A DNA stretch of 64,000 nt from Fructilactobacillus carniphilus (GCF_024029675.1 NZ_CP097121.1:310001-374000), one strand, 5' to 3'; counted from the first letter of the stretch, positions 17,301 through 24,961 are shown. Notes: generated from the letters alone by a model not told the origin. Numbers and translations: made by a program.

Positions 17301-19804
17301 GGAACATGACCTTTGACCAAGTAACTGGTAAGATCATTGAAACTGATGACTGGAAGAGTGCTAAGGACAGCTATGATGCTGTTGACTCACCAGCAATTAC
17401 TGGTTACACGCCTGACCAACCAACGGTTGGAGCTGCAACTACGAAACCAACTGATTCAGATAGCTCGGTTACGGTAACTTACAATGCTAACGCTGAAAAG
17501 GCACACGTTAACTACGTGGACCAAGACGACGGTGGCAAGGTAATTACGAGTGACACGCTGAACGGTAAGTTTGGTGACACTTCAGATTACACGACGAAGG
17601 ATCGGATTGCTGAACTTCAAAAACGTGGTTACGAATTGGTAACCGATGGTTACAAACCAGGTTACAAGTTCACAACCGACGAACCAACGTTTACGGTAAC
17701 CTTGAAGCACAAGACGACGACGGTAACGCCAGATAACCCTGGTAAGCCAGGACAACCAGTTGATCCAAACAACCCAGACGGACCGAAGTACCCAGATGGT
17801 ACTGACGAATCCAACTTGGTTAAGAACATTACGCGGACGATCCACTACCGTTACGCAGATGGCAGCGAAGCAGCCAAAGACGTTACGGAAACGGTTAAGT
17901 ACACGCGGAACATGACCTTTGACCAAGTAACTGGTAAGATCATTGAAACTGATGACTGGAAGAGTGCTAAGGACAGCTATGATGCTGTTGACTCACCAGC
18001 AATTACTGGTTACACGCCTGACCAACCAACGGTTGGAGCTGCAACTACGAAACCAACTGATTCAGATAGCTCGGTTACGGTAACTTACAATGCTAACGCT
18101 GAAAAGGCACACGTTAACTACGTGGACCAAGACGACGGTGGCAAGGTAATTACGAGTGACACGCTGAACGGTAAGTTTGGTGACACTTCAGATTACACGA
18201 CGAAGGATCGGATTGCTGAACTTCAAAAACAAGGTTATGAATTAGTAAACGATGGTTACAAACCAGGTTACAAGTTCACAACCGATGAACCAACGTTTAC
18301 GGTAACCTTGAAGCACAAGACGACGACGGTAACGCCAGATAACCCTGGTAAACCAGGAAAACCAGTTGATCCAAACAACCCAGATGGACCGAAGTACCCA
18401 GATGGTACTGACGAATCCAACTTGGTTAAGAACATTACGCGGACGATCCACTACCGTTACGCAGATGGCAGCGAAGCAGCCAAAGACGTTACGGAAACGG
18501 TTAAGTACACGCGGAACATGACCTTTGACCAAGTAACTGGTAAGATCATTGAAACTGATGACTGGAAGAGTGCTAAGGACAGCTATGATGCTGTTGACTC
18601 ACCAGCAATTACTGGTTACACGCCTGACCAACCAACGGTTGGAGCTGCAACTACGAAACCAACTGATTCAGATAGCTCGGTTACGGTAACTTACAATGCT
18701 AACGCTGAAAAGGCACACGTTAACTACGTGGACCAAGACGACGGTGGCAAGGTAATTACGAGTGACACGCTGAACGGTAAGTTTGGTGACACTTCAGATT
18801 ACACGACGAAGGATCGGATTGCTGAACTTCAAAAACAAGGTTATGAATTAGTAAACGATGGTTACAAACCAGGTTACAAGTTCACAACTGACGAACCAAC
18901 GTTCACAGTAACTATGAAGCACAAGACGACGACGGTAACGCCAGATAACCCTGGTAAGCCAGGACAACCAGTTGATCCAAACAACCCAGACGGACCGAAG
19001 TACCCAGATGGTACTGACGAATCCAACTTGGTTAAGAACATTACGCGGACGATCCATTACCGTTACGCAGATGGCAGCGAAGCAGCCAAAGACGTTACGG
19101 AAACGGTTAAGTACACGCGGAACATGACCTTTGACCTAGTAACAGGCAAGATTGTTGAGACTGGACAATGGACTTTACAAGGTGGTAATTGGAACGCTGT
19201 TAAGTCACCAGTTGTTACTGGTTACTACACTAGAACTCCACTAGTTAACGCCGTAACTGTTACGCCTGAAACTCAAAATGCCGAAGTCACGGTTGTTTAC
19301 CTTCCACTTGGTCACTTGGTTCCAGATGTTCCAGGAACTACTCCTGAAACTTACCCGAATGATCCAAATGATCCAAGTAAGATTAATGACCCATTGATTC
19401 CTGACATTCCGGGTTACACTCCTGTTGACGGTAATGGTAACAAGTTGGTACCGGGAACTCCTTACCCAATTGATCCTGAAAACATTGGTAAAGATACCCC
19501 AATTCATTACGTTAAGAATGAAGTTCCTGCTAAACCAGCAGAACCAACTAAGCCAAGTACTCCAGCAGAACCTAAACAACCAGTTGCACCAGCAGAAACT
19601 CCAGTAGCTCCTGCACAACCGGCTGCCCCTGCTGCACAACCAGCAGCTCCAGCACCAAAACAAGCTGCTCCTGCTCCAGCACCACATAAACAAGTATTAC
19701 CACAAACTGGTGAAAGTCAGTCGACTGGAATTATGAGTTTAATTGGAGCATTGCTTCTTTCAATCCTTGGAATCTTTGGTTACAAGAAGAAAGAAGACAA
19801 ATAA
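11390..19804 (+). CDS. Giant LPxTG-anchored mucin-binding-type surface adhesin
   Basis: A 2804-residue cell-wall protein. A KxYKxGKxW signal motif (residues 11-19, KMYKAGKRW) and hydrophobic helix end at a likely cleavage after VHA (43). A Ser/Thr/Gln/Ala-rich low-complexity stretch (about 44-275) is a candidate for O-glycosylation. Next comes a unique globular N-terminal region (about 278-560) of unknown fold and a diverged repeat pair (about 640-819). Nine 202-residue repeats follow (820 to about 2585 before the last copy diverges). Each repeat pairs a MucBP_2-like unit (AHVNYVDQD..GYELVNDGYKPG) with a Mub_B2-like unit (TRTIHYRYADGSEAAKDVTETV). A Pro/Ala-rich wall-spanning stretch leads to LPQTG (2770-2774), a helix and KKKEDK. 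The ribosome site is AAGGGGG. Host ligand is not deducible. Confidence 0.95.
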   Translation: MPFKDSKTHYKMYKAGKRWLFSAITVTALSAGFFAFNVNDVHADTSSLSTQTTASSSTDPGASNTATDKAENQDQQSQQKQTVTAEDAANQKSTDQVDNSSQAASTANQTTSTQAANDQKQASTEQTSEAAKSTSTEAKAEQQSTATSKQQSTEQKSTDQTKQQNQSATSQATREQQSNQLTGNESAKIADAQAQSDQSASSAAIADQTATSNQNTAASDQTSASTSENMQSNSAASEAQSASVSQQAEQQVRDQVKQAVEQAKAANVVLASNVKDDNGLKIEVGDPDYGGRWVDPDESHYTFQYDKIVTGFNQAGRVRTIVFSTNRNGDGTLYAFELDENNHVIGSYTIKSNPGQETRENSQNLQNFYYRNNGDFTGGLQTNSSEIRFNREWTIADHQPSTLQLGVENFFLPREVPSTVRYVDAQTKQTVFESHFSGLTGQDFKVTGLPDKAKEGYYYISRTPDNSSGSISPFGKVGTVWTTHYANGSSLQMTETDDHGGMDVKLFSPNGTQFGQTYHIDAGYRFNDKTREYGWDVTKTNGDSTPALGYYPIYPIYTPQTRNIQFELNKLSKLVPVDPNGNPIDNGDHDVPYTIDPNDPTKANPTPLPNIPGYVPLDPNDHTKTTTPGTEVPINNPGEETKVPYVVDHQDAVIHYVDDQGNELHTDQVSGKINERSPYSPADETNKLVSQGYKQIDSDFPQDGIVLSYNNGKQLVYTIKFKKVTEAVTDNSGVSNIKVKYVYDNGSQAAPDNNIKFTYHRTGTKNLETNEITWNEWIPDQENSYNVKSPEITGYTPDKQSVSDSNVPEGVDSTVTVTYNANAEKAHVNYVDQDNGGKVIKSDTLNGKFGDTSDYTTKDRISELQKQGYELVNDGYKPGYKFTTDEPTFTVTLKHKTTTVTPDNPGKPGQPVDPNNPDGPKYPDGTDESNLVKNITRTIHYRYADGSEAAKDVTETVKYTRNMTFDQVTGKIIETDDWKSAKDSYDAVDSPAITGYTPDQPTVGAATTKPTDSDSSVTVTYNANAEKAHVNYVDQDDGGKVIKSDTLNGKFGDTSDYTTKDRISELQKQGYELVNDGYKPGYKFTTDEPTFTVTLKHKTTTVTPDNPGKPGQPVDPNNPDGPKYPDGTDESNLVKNITRTIHYRYADGSEAAKDVTETVKYTRNMTFDQVTGKIIETDDWKSAKDSYDAVDSPAITGYTPDQPTVGAATTKPTDSDSSVTVTYNANAEKAHVNYVDQDNGGKVIKSDTLNGKFGDTSDYTTKDRISELQKQGYELVNDGYKPGYKFTTDEPTFTVTLKHKTTTVTPDNPGKPGQPVDPNNPDGPKYPDGTDESNLVKNITRTIHYRYADGSEAAKDVTETVKYTRNMTFDQVTGKIIETDDWKSAKDSYDAVDSPAIIGYTPDQPTVGAATTKPTDSDSSVTVTYNANAEKAHVNYVDQDNGGKVIKSDTLNGKFGDTSDYTTKDRISELQKQGYELVNDGYKPGYKFTTDEPTFTVTLKHKTTTVTPDNPGKPGQPVDPNNPDGPKYPDGTDESNLVKNITRTIHYRYADGSEAAKDVTETVKYTRNMTFDQVTGKIIETDDWKSAKDSYDAVDSPAITGYTPDQPTVGAATTKPTDSDSSVTVTYNANAEKAHVNYVDQDDGGKVITSDTLNGKFGDTSDYTTKDRIAELQKQGYELVNDGYKPGYKFTTDEPTFTVTMKHKTTTVTPDNPGKPGQPVDPNNPDGPKYPDGTDESNLVKNITRTIHYRYADGSEAAKDVTETVKYTRNMTFDQVTGKIIETDDWKSAKDSYDAVDSPAITGYTPDQPTVGAATTKPTDSDSSVTVTYNANAEKAHVNYVDQDNGGKVITSDTLNGKFGDTSDYTTKDRIAELQKRGYELVTDGYKPGYKFTTDEPTFTVTLKHKTTTVTPDNPGKPGQPVDPNNPDGPKYPDGTDESNLVKNITRTIHYRYADGSEAAKDVTETVKYTRNMTFDQVTGKIIETDDWKSAKDSYDAVDSPAITGYTPDQPTVGAATTKPTDSDSSVTVTYNANAEKAHVNYVDQDDGGKVITSDTLNGKFGDTSDYTTKDRIAELQKRGYELVTDGYKPGYKFTTDEPTFTVTLKHKTTTVTPDNPGKPGQPVDPNNPDGPKYPDGTDESNLVKNITRTIHYRYADGSEAAKDVTETVKYTRNMTFDQVTGKIIETDDWKSAKDSYDAVDSPAITGYTPDQPTVGAATTKPTDSDSSVTVTYNANAEKAHVNYVDQDDGGKVITSDTLNGKFGDTSDYTTKDRIAELQKQGYELVNDGYKPGYKFTTDEPTFTVTLKHKTTTVTPDNPGKPGKPVDPNNPDGPKYPDGTDESNLVKNITRTIHYRYADGSEAAKDVTETVKYTRNMTFDQVTGKIIETDDWKSAKDSYDAVDSPAITGYTPDQPTVGAATTKPTDSDSSVTVTYNANAEKAHVNYVDQDDGGKVITSDTLNGKFGDTSDYTTKDRIAELQKQGYELVNDGYKPGYKFTTDEPTFTVTMKHKTTTVTPDNPGKPGQPVDPNNPDGPKYPDGTDESNLVKNITRTIHYRYADGSEAAKDVTETVKYTRNMTFDLVTGKIVETGQWTLQGGNWNAVKSPVVTGYYTRTPLVNAVTVTPETQNAEVTVVYLPLGHLVPDVPGTTPETYPNDPNDPSKINDPLIPDIPGYTPVDGNGNKLVPGTPYPIDPENIGKDTPIHYVKNEVPAKPAEPTKPSTPAEPKQPVAPAETPVAPAQPAAPAAQPAAPAPKQAAPAPAPHKQVLPQTGESQSTGIMSLIGALLLSILGIFGYKKKEDK
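13847..19136 (+). repeat. Nine near-identical 606-bp tandem repeats inside the adhesin gene
   Basis: Copies begin at 13847, 14453, 15059, 15665, 16271, 16877, 17483, 18089 and 18695. The ninth diverges after 19136, about 442 bases in. The period is exactly 202 codons. Differences are few and patterned: copies 1-4 read VIKS and RIS, copies 5-9 read VITS and RIA. Copies 6 and 7 share KRGYELVTD. Copies 5 and 9 share a silent and missense block ending in TVTMKH. Copies 2, 3 and 8 share the silent changes GATGAACC and GGTAAACCAGG. The pattern points to unequal crossing-over and gene conversion. Confidence 0.95.
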
Positions 19805-19852
19805 ATTTAACTGAGCGATAACAAGATTTACTTAGTTAAATAAAGGCTAACA

Positions 19853-19898
19853 TTAACCCCTCAAACTAGATGTAAAAATCTAATTTGGGGGGTTTTTG
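19853..19898 (+). terminator. Terminator after the adhesin gene
   Basis: A hairpin of AACCCCTCAAACTAGA with TCTAATTTGGGGGG (about 19855-19870 and 19879-19892) has a short A-rich loop and is followed by a T-run. Between here and 20039 I see only AT-rich DNA and a poor promoter match (TATAGT at 20003-20008). Confidence 0.85.
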
Positions 19899-20038
19899 CT
19901 ATTGATAAAAAATAAACAGATTTAGTATTTATTTTTAGGTAGGCCTGATTTAATGTTTTTCAATAGGTCTTTTTTGCCATCGTTGCTAATTACCGGTAGA
20001 ATTATAGTATTGAATTGAAAAACGATGGAGTGATAAAG

Positions 20039-21205
20039 ATGAACGTGGGAATTGATCAAATTGGATTTTATACGCCAAACTATTACCTGGATTTACGGGA
20101 TTTAGCGTACGCCCGTCATGAAGATCCTAATAAATATCTAATTGGGATTGGGCAGGAACGCCAAGCTGTTCCACCGGCTTCTCAAGATGCCGTTACGATG
20201 GCTGCTAATGCGGCGACTCAAGTAGTTACGGCTGAGAACCGGAACCAAATTTCCTTAATTATTTTTGGGACCGAAAGCGGAGTGGATAATTCTAAGTCCG
20301 GTGCCATTTATTTACAACAACTGTTAGGCTTGAAAAGAGAAGCGCGCGCCTTTGAAATTAAGCAAGCTTGTTATGGGGCAACAGCGGGTTTGCAGTTAGC
20401 CAAGGACTTTGTGGCTGCTCATCCGGATCGAGTAGCCCTGGTGGTTGGATCTGATGTGGCTCGGTATGGGTTGAATACTCCGGGAGAGGTGACCCAGGGG
20501 TGCGGAGCAATTGCGATGACCGTCAGCGCCCAGCCCCGGACGTTAGCCATCAGTCCTAACAGTAGCGTTTATTCAGACGATATCATGGACTTCTGGCGTC
20601 CAATTAACCATACGGAGGCCCTAGTCGATGGGCACTACTCCAATGATATTTACCAACAATTCTTCCAAAAGACGATTCAGGCTTATTGTGCTGAACAACG
20701 GGTCAGTTTAACTGATTTTCGAGCTTTGACCTTCCATCTTCCGTACAGTAAGTTGGGCTTGAAGGCATTGCGCACCATTTTACCGGAAGTGGACGAATCC
20801 CAACAGCAACAATGGTTAACGGAGTTTGAAGCAAGTCGGGTATACAATCGGCAGGTCGGGAATCTGTATACAGGTTCCTTGTACCTGAGCCTCCTGTCAC
20901 TATTAGACCATTCACAGGAATTAACTTCTGGTGATCAAATTGGACTATTTAGTTACGGTTCTGGAGCCCAAGGGGAGTTCTTTGCCGGCACACTGCAAGC
21001 AGACTTCCAGAATTACAACCGTCGGGACCAGATTGAGGCAGCGTTAGAGAATCGGCAGCGATTGGACGTTTATCAGTATGAAGAGTTCTTTACTAAGTGG
21101 CCGACCTTCAAAACTGCCAACGTGACGATTGATCCTGCTCTTGATGACGCAGAATTCGTGTTTACCGGTGTGATTGATAACAAGCGCCAGTATCGTCGGC
21201 GTTAG
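20039..21205 (+). CDS. mvaS: Hydroxymethylglutaryl-CoA synthase
   Basis: A 388-residue thiolase-fold enzyme condensing acetyl-CoA with acetoacetyl-CoA to HMG-CoA, the entry to the mevalonate pathway for isopentenyl diphosphate. The nucleophile is Cys111 in IKQACYGATAGLQLA. A catalytic Glu (TESGVDNSK region) and His (LTFHLPYSKLG) are recognisable, and the C-terminal FSYGSGAQGEFFAG loop is typical. GGAG at 20027-20030 lies 8 bases from ATG 20039, so this start is preferred over an in-frame codon at 20015. Its product eventually supplies UppS at 57.8 kb. It stands alone between terminators; the promoter of the next gene overlaps its stop. Confidence 0.95.
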   Translation: MNVGIDQIGFYTPNYYLDLRDLAYARHEDPNKYLIGIGQERQAVPPASQDAVTMAANAATQVVTAENRNQISLIIFGTESGVDNSKSGAIYLQQLLGLKREARAFEIKQACYGATAGLQLAKDFVAAHPDRVALVVGSDVARYGLNTPGEVTQGCGAIAMTVSAQPRTLAISPNSSVYSDDIMDFWRPINHTEALVDGHYSNDIYQQFFQKTIQAYCAEQRVSLTDFRALTFHLPYSKLGLKALRTILPEVDESQQQQWLTEFEASRVYNRQVGNLYTGSLYLSLLSLLDHSQELTSGDQIGLFSYGSGAQGEFFAGTLQADFQNYNRRDQIEAALENRQRLDVYQYEEFFTKWPTFKTANVTIDPALDDAEFVFTGVIDNKRQYRRR

Positions 21206-21234
21206 TTGACACCAGACTGGAAAAAGCTTAAATT
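21206..21234 (+). promoter_or_regulatory. Promoter of the uracil permease gene
   Basis: A perfect -35 TTGACA (21206-21211) begins on the base after the mvaS stop codon, with -10 TAAATT (21229-21234) after a 17-base spacer. Confidence 0.65.
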
Positions 21235-21244
21235 AATCTAAAGA

Positions 21245-21348
21245 CGTAAAACTTTAATCCTGTCCCGTGAGGCAGCAAGTTGTGAATTATCAAAGTGAGT
21301 GATTTGGACTTTACATCCTGTTGTCAGCTGGACAACAGGATTTTTTTT
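21245..21348 (+). promoter_or_regulatory. PyrR-type attenuator leader
   Basis: The leader contains a PyrR-binding-loop-like hairpin at about 21249-21281: lower stem AACTT/AAGTT, then CTG-TCCCGTGAGG-CAG, matching the conserved UCCnGAGAGG core with one change. Downstream, a 10-bp terminator TCCTGTTGTC/GACAACAGGA (21316-21325 and 21331-21340) with eight T residues sits just before the ribosome site. The octamer AATCCTGT of the first hairpin also matches the 3' arm of the terminator, allowing competing folds. UMP-bound PyrR would favour termination. Confidence 0.75.
21314..21348 (+). terminator. Attenuator terminator before the uracil permease
   Basis: A 10-bp perfect stem at 21316-21325 and 21331-21340, a 5-base loop and an eight-base T-run (21341-21348), immediately followed by AGGAGG of the permease gene. 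It is an intrinsic terminator inside the leader rather than at an operon end. Confidence 0.88.
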
Positions 21349-21361
21349 AGGAGGAATTGGC

Positions 21362-22621
21362 GTGAAAAACGAGGAGATTAAGTTAGATATTCATGATAAG
21401 CCGAGTGGTTTGTCATGGATTGGATTATCGCTACAACACATGTTTTCCATGTTTGGAAGCACGGTGATTGTGCCGCTGTTAGTGGGTTTGAGTCCCAGCA
21501 TTGCGTTGTTTGCATCTGGAATTGGAACGTTACTTCACATTTTGATTACGAAAGGCAAGATTCCTGCTTACATGGGATCCAGCTTTGCTTTCATCACCCC
21601 GATGTTAGCGTTAATGAAAACAACTGGGATTGGGGGAGTGCAACAAGGAGTAATCGCAGTAGGACTGGTTTACCTAGTCGTGGCCGCCCTAGTGTGGATG
21701 CTTGGGACTAATTGGATTGACCACTTGCTACCACCAATTGTGGTTGGACCGATTGTGGTAGTGATTGGTTTGTCCCTCGCTAGTGCCGCTGCGCAAGATG
21801 CCATGATGAAAAATAATCACTATGATCTCACTTATTTCCTAATTGCATTGGCTACTCTCTTTTTGGCCATCTTCTTCAACATGAAGCTCAAAGGATTCTT
21901 GGGGATGATTCCCATTCTGTTAGCCATTGTTTGTGGTTACTTGATTTCCATGGCCTGTGGGTTAGTGGATTTACATGCCATTGCTAGTGCGCCGTGGTTT
22001 AAAATCCCGCATTTTGAATTATTAGGAACGGAAAAAGGCTTCCACTTGGAGTGGAATGCGATTCTGGTTATGGCGCCGATTGCCTTTGTTACAATGACTG
22101 AACACATGGGGCACTTGATGGTTCTAGGTGAATTAACCCACCGGAACTTCTTTAAGGATCCCGGTTTAAACCGCACGTTAGCCGGGGATGGAGCGGCTTC
22201 TTTGGCCGCCGGATTACTTGGTGGACCGGCCGTCACTAGTTACGGGGAAAACATCGGGGTGATGGCCATCACGAAGGTGTACAGTGTTTACGTAATCGTG
22301 GGGGCCGCCTTGTTTGCCATGGCTTTTGCCTTTGTAAACAAATTGAACGTTCTCATTATGCAAATGCCGCTGCCTGTCATCGGGGGAATTAGTTTCTTAC
22401 TGTTTGGAACCATTGCCTCCAGCGGGATTAAGGTCATGGTCGATGATCATTTAGACTTAAATAACAAACGTAACTTAATGATTGCTTCAGTCGTGTTAGT
22501 GATTGGGGTCGGAAACGCGTATCTCCAAATTGGAAGTTTCCAATTTACGGGAGTGGCTCTAGCCACGGTGATCGGGATTGGATTAAATCTGATTCTGCCG
22601 CAACAACCAGCTAATGAATAA
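21362..22621 (+). CDS. pyrP: Uracil permease (nucleobase:cation symporter-2 family)
   Basis: A 419-residue protein with about 12-14 membrane helices. The N-terminal GLSLQHMFSMFGSTVIVPLLVGLSP and the GSSFAFITP motif are typical of UraA/PyrP. The mid-protein FVTMTEHMGHLMVLGEL carries the nucleobase-contacting Glu, and GPAVTSYGENIGVMAIT the second conserved site. It imports uracil with protons. The start is GTG 21362 directly after AGGAGG; a longer frame from 21299 would run through the attenuator and is rejected. The upstream PyrR-type leader supports a pyrimidine rather than a xanthine substrate. Confidence 0.92.
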   Translation: MKNEEIKLDIHDKPSGLSWIGLSLQHMFSMFGSTVIVPLLVGLSPSIALFASGIGTLLHILITKGKIPAYMGSSFAFITPMLALMKTTGIGGVQQGVIAVGLVYLVVAALVWMLGTNWIDHLLPPIVVGPIVVVIGLSLASAAAQDAMMKNNHYDLTYFLIALATLFLAIFFNMKLKGFLGMIPILLAIVCGYLISMACGLVDLHAIASAPWFKIPHFELLGTEKGFHLEWNAILVMAPIAFVTMTEHMGHLMVLGELTHRNFFKDPGLNRTLAGDGAASLAAGLLGGPAVTSYGENIGVMAITKVYSVYVIVGAALFAMAFAFVNKLNVLIMQMPLPVIGGISFLLFGTIASSGIKVMVDDHLDLNNKRNLMIASVVLVIGVGNAYLQIGSFQFTGVALATVIGIGLNLILPQQPANE

Positions 22622-22628
22622 TGACAAG

Positions 22629-22663
22629 TAAAGTCGGTCTCTATTAAAGACCGACTTTTTTTA
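22629..22663 (+). terminator. Terminator after the uracil permease
   Basis: A 10-bp perfect stem AAGTCGGTCT/AGACCGACTT (22631-22640 and 22648-22657) with a 7-base loop and T-run. Confidence 0.9.
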
Positions 22664-22741
22664 ATGTTTAAGAATTGTAAAAGGGGGGCAGCTTCTGTAT
22701 AATCGAACACGTACAAAAAATAAGTGAATGGAGTGGAAATG

Positions 22742-23515
22742 ATGAAGAAAAAATGGTCTTTAATTTTGATGGCCGGCTTAGCAGCCTTGGTGCTGGCTGC
22801 TTGTGGGCAAAAACAAGCGGAAACGAAGACGCCACATGTTTTAACGGTGGGGTTAGAAGGAACCTATGCGCCATATTCTTACCGGCAAAACGGTAAGTTA
22901 ACCGGATTTGAAGTTGATTTAGCCAAGGAAACCGCCAAACGAATGGGCTTAAAACCCAAATTTGTGACGACCGGTTGGGATTCTCTAATTGCCGGCTTAA
23001 ACTCGAATGACTATGACGTGGTCTTTAACAATATGGCTGAAAATACAGACCGGCAAAAGAAATTCCGGTTTGCCACTCCCTACGTATACTCCAAGTCGAT
23101 TGTGATTACGAAAAAAGATGGTGCCATTAAATCTGCGAAGGACTTGAAGGGCAAAAAAGTTGCTGAGGGAACGGGAACTGATAACTGGAATAACGCCAAG
23201 AAGTTAGGGGCCAACCCCATTACTTCACCTGCCTTTCAAACGTCGATGGATATGATTGACCAAGGTCGGGTAGCCGCCGCTGTGAACTCGCGAGAAGCCT
23301 TTGAATACTGGAAGAAGAGTCATCCTGATACTGATTTAACTTACTTTGAAATTCCAACTAGTGAAGTTAAAGCAAGTAAAATTGCTCCGATGATGAATAA
23401 GAAGAACGCTAAACTCCAAGCAAAAATGGATAAGGCCATTCAATCAGAACGTAAAGATGGAACTTTGAAACGCCTTTCTATGAAGTACTTTGGGACTAAC
23501 ATTACAGATAAGTAG
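22742..23515 (+). CDS. Amino-acid ABC transporter substrate-binding lipoprotein
   Basis: A 257-residue family-3 solute-binding protein. The signal peptide ends in LVLAAC, giving lipidated Cys21. EGTYAPYSYRQNGKLTGFEVDLAKE and the FNNMAENTDRQKKFRFATPY segment are typical of polar amino-acid binding proteins. The EGTYAPYSY wording resembles cystine-binding TcyA/FliY proteins, so cystine is my best guess. GTG 22724, ATG 22739 and ATG 22742 are all in frame. GGAG at 22730-22733 favours ATG 22742 (8 bases) or ATG 22739 (5 bases). It is the first gene of a three-gene importer with the permease 13 bases downstream. Confidence 0.9.
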   Translation: MKKKWSLILMAGLAALVLAACGQKQAETKTPHVLTVGLEGTYAPYSYRQNGKLTGFEVDLAKETAKRMGLKPKFVTTGWDSLIAGLNSNDYDVVFNNMAENTDRQKKFRFATPYVYSKSIVITKKDGAIKSAKDLKGKKVAEGTGTDNWNNAKKLGANPITSPAFQTSMDMIDQGRVAAAVNSREAFEYWKKSHPDTDLTYFEIPTSEVKASKIAPMMNKKNAKLQAKMDKAIQSERKDGTLKRLSMKYFGTNITDK

Positions 23516-23528
23516 GAGTTAGACATTT

Positions 23529-24224
23529 ATGCTGGAAATTATTACCTCGTCATTACCGAGCTTACTAAGTGCGATGCTAAAGTTTACCATTCCGTTATCG
23601 TTGATTTCCTTTGCAATTGGAATGGTGATTGCGTTCTTGGTGGCGCTAATCAGAACTTTAAATCCTAATTTCGGACCCGTGGGAAAACCGTTGTGGTTAA
23701 TTTTACGGGCCGTCATTAGTTTCTACGTGTGGGCCTTTCGGTCGACGCCATTGTTAGTGCAATTATTTATTATTTTCTTTGGATTACCGTCCGTTGGAAT
23801 TAAACTGGCGCCGTTTGTTGCAGCTTTAATTGGATTTTCATTGAACATGGGGGCCTACGGTTCAGAAACAATCAGAGCTGCCTTGCTGTCCGTTAACCAG
23901 GAACAATGGGAAGCCGCTTACACACTGGGATTCTCTACGCCACAGACGTTATGGCACTTTATCATTCCACAAGCCTTACGCACGGCGTTACCACCGCTGT
24001 CAAACGAATTCATTGGGCTGGTTAAAGATACGTCGTTGGCCAGCACGATTACGATTGCGGAAATGTTTCAGGTCAGTCAACAAATCGCGGCGCAAAACTT
24101 TGAACCGCTGTTGATGTACGTAGAAGTGGCGGCGTTGTACGCAGTGCTTTGTTCCATTCTAAATGTACTCCAGCACTACCTAGAAAAACGGTCATCACAA
24201 TATCTAAAGGGGGCCGCTGACTGA
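23529..24224 (+). CDS. Amino-acid ABC transporter permease
   Basis: A 231-residue inner-membrane subunit of the HisMQ type with five predicted helices. The binding-protein-dependent transport motif is EAAYTLGFSTPQTLWHFIIPQALRTALPPL (EAA loop, about residues 138-167), which contacts the ATPase. VWAFRSTPLLVQLFIIFFGLP is the usual N-terminal family motif. AGGAG lies 10 bases before ATG 23529. Its stop overlaps the start of the ATPase gene by one base, indicating translational coupling. It probably forms a homodimer because only one permease gene is present. Confidence 0.93.
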   Translation: MLEIITSSLPSLLSAMLKFTIPLSLISFAIGMVIAFLVALIRTLNPNFGPVGKPLWLILRAVISFYVWAFRSTPLLVQLFIIFFGLPSVGIKLAPFVAALIGFSLNMGAYGSETIRAALLSVNQEQWEAAYTLGFSTPQTLWHFIIPQALRTALPPLSNEFIGLVKDTSLASTITIAEMFQVSQQIAAQNFEPLLMYVEVAALYAVLCSILNVLQHYLEKRSSQYLKGAAD

Positions 24225-24961
24225 TGTTAAAAATTGAAGACGTCCAAAAAAGCTTTGGAAAAAAGCACGTGTTACAGGGAATTAGTACCGAATTTCCTGA
24301 ACATCAGACGACGGTGATTGTCGGACCCTCAGGATCCGGGAAAACCACTTTGTTGCGGTCGTTAGATCTCTTGGTACAACCTGATCAGGGAACGTTAACG
24401 TTAGGTTCATTGCAGGTTAATTTTGCCAATCCCATCGAAAAAAAGGTTAAAAACGAACTTCGGGATCAGACCAGTATGGTGTTTCAAAATTGGAACTTAT
24501 TTCCTAATTTGACCATTCTGAAAAACATCACTGCTGCGCCAATCTACGTGCAAAAGGTGGATAAAGCACAAGCAGAACAACAGGCTCATGCTTTACTGCA
24601 AGAAGTTGGACTCGATGATTACGCGGATGCTTATCCGAATGAATTATCAGGAGGGCAGCAGCAACGAATCTCGATTTGTCGGGCGCTGGCGGTGAAGCCC
24701 CAGTACATTTTATTGGACGAACCGACAAGTGCGCTGGATCCAGAAATGGAAACCCAGGTTTTGAAAATGTTAGAGAAATTATCTGACAACGGTCAATCCA
24801 TGATCATGGTGACGCATAACATGCAGTTCGCTAAGGATGCGGCCGATAAGATTCTGTTCTTAGAAGCTGGTCAATTACAATTTGATGGTTCCTGTGCCGA
24901 TTTCTTTACCGATCCATCACCTCGAGTAACCAACTTTTTACAGGGCATTTCTTTGAAATAA
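24224..24961 (+). CDS. Amino-acid ABC transporter ATP-binding protein
   Basis: A 245-residue ABC ATPase. Walker A is GPSGSGKTT (about residues 34-42), the Q-loop is MVFQNWNLFPNLT, the signature is LSGGQQQRISICRAL, and Walker B is YILLDEPTSALDPE, with the switch His in MVTHNMQF. These features and the length match the polar amino-acid uptake (PAAT) group. ATG 24224 overlaps the TGA of the permease. It energises the importer formed with the two preceding genes. Confidence 0.95.
   Translation: MLKIEDVQKSFGKKHVLQGISTEFPEHQTTVIVGPSGSGKTTLLRSLDLLVQPDQGTLTLGSLQVNFANPIEKKVKNELRDQTSMVFQNWNLFPNLTILKNITAAPIYVQKVDKAQAEQQAHALLQEVGLDDYADAYPNELSGGQQQRISICRALAVKPQYILLDEPTSALDPEMETQVLKMLEKLSDNGQSMIMVTHNMQFAKDAADKILFLEAGQLQFDGSCADFFTDPSPRVTNFLQGISLK

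Noticed and set aside
14000..19057. Series of 69-114-residue minus-strand open frames at 606-bp spacing inside the adhesin gene
   Set aside because: They are the reverse reading of the tandem repeats, have no ribosome sites of their own and repeat only because the DNA repeats.
13847..19136. CRISPR array or mobile-element repeat
   Set aside because: The repeats are 606 bp, adjacent without spacers and in frame with an adhesin; no cas genes, transposase or target-site duplications are present.
19899..20038. Promoter of mvaS
   Set aside because: TATAGT at 20003-20008 is acceptable but no -35 box lies at a normal distance (TTGCTA is only 14 bases away), so I did not annotate it.
21299..21361. 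N-terminal extension of the uracil permease
   Set aside because: It runs through the attenuator terminator; GTG 21362 sits directly after AGGAGG and matches the family start.
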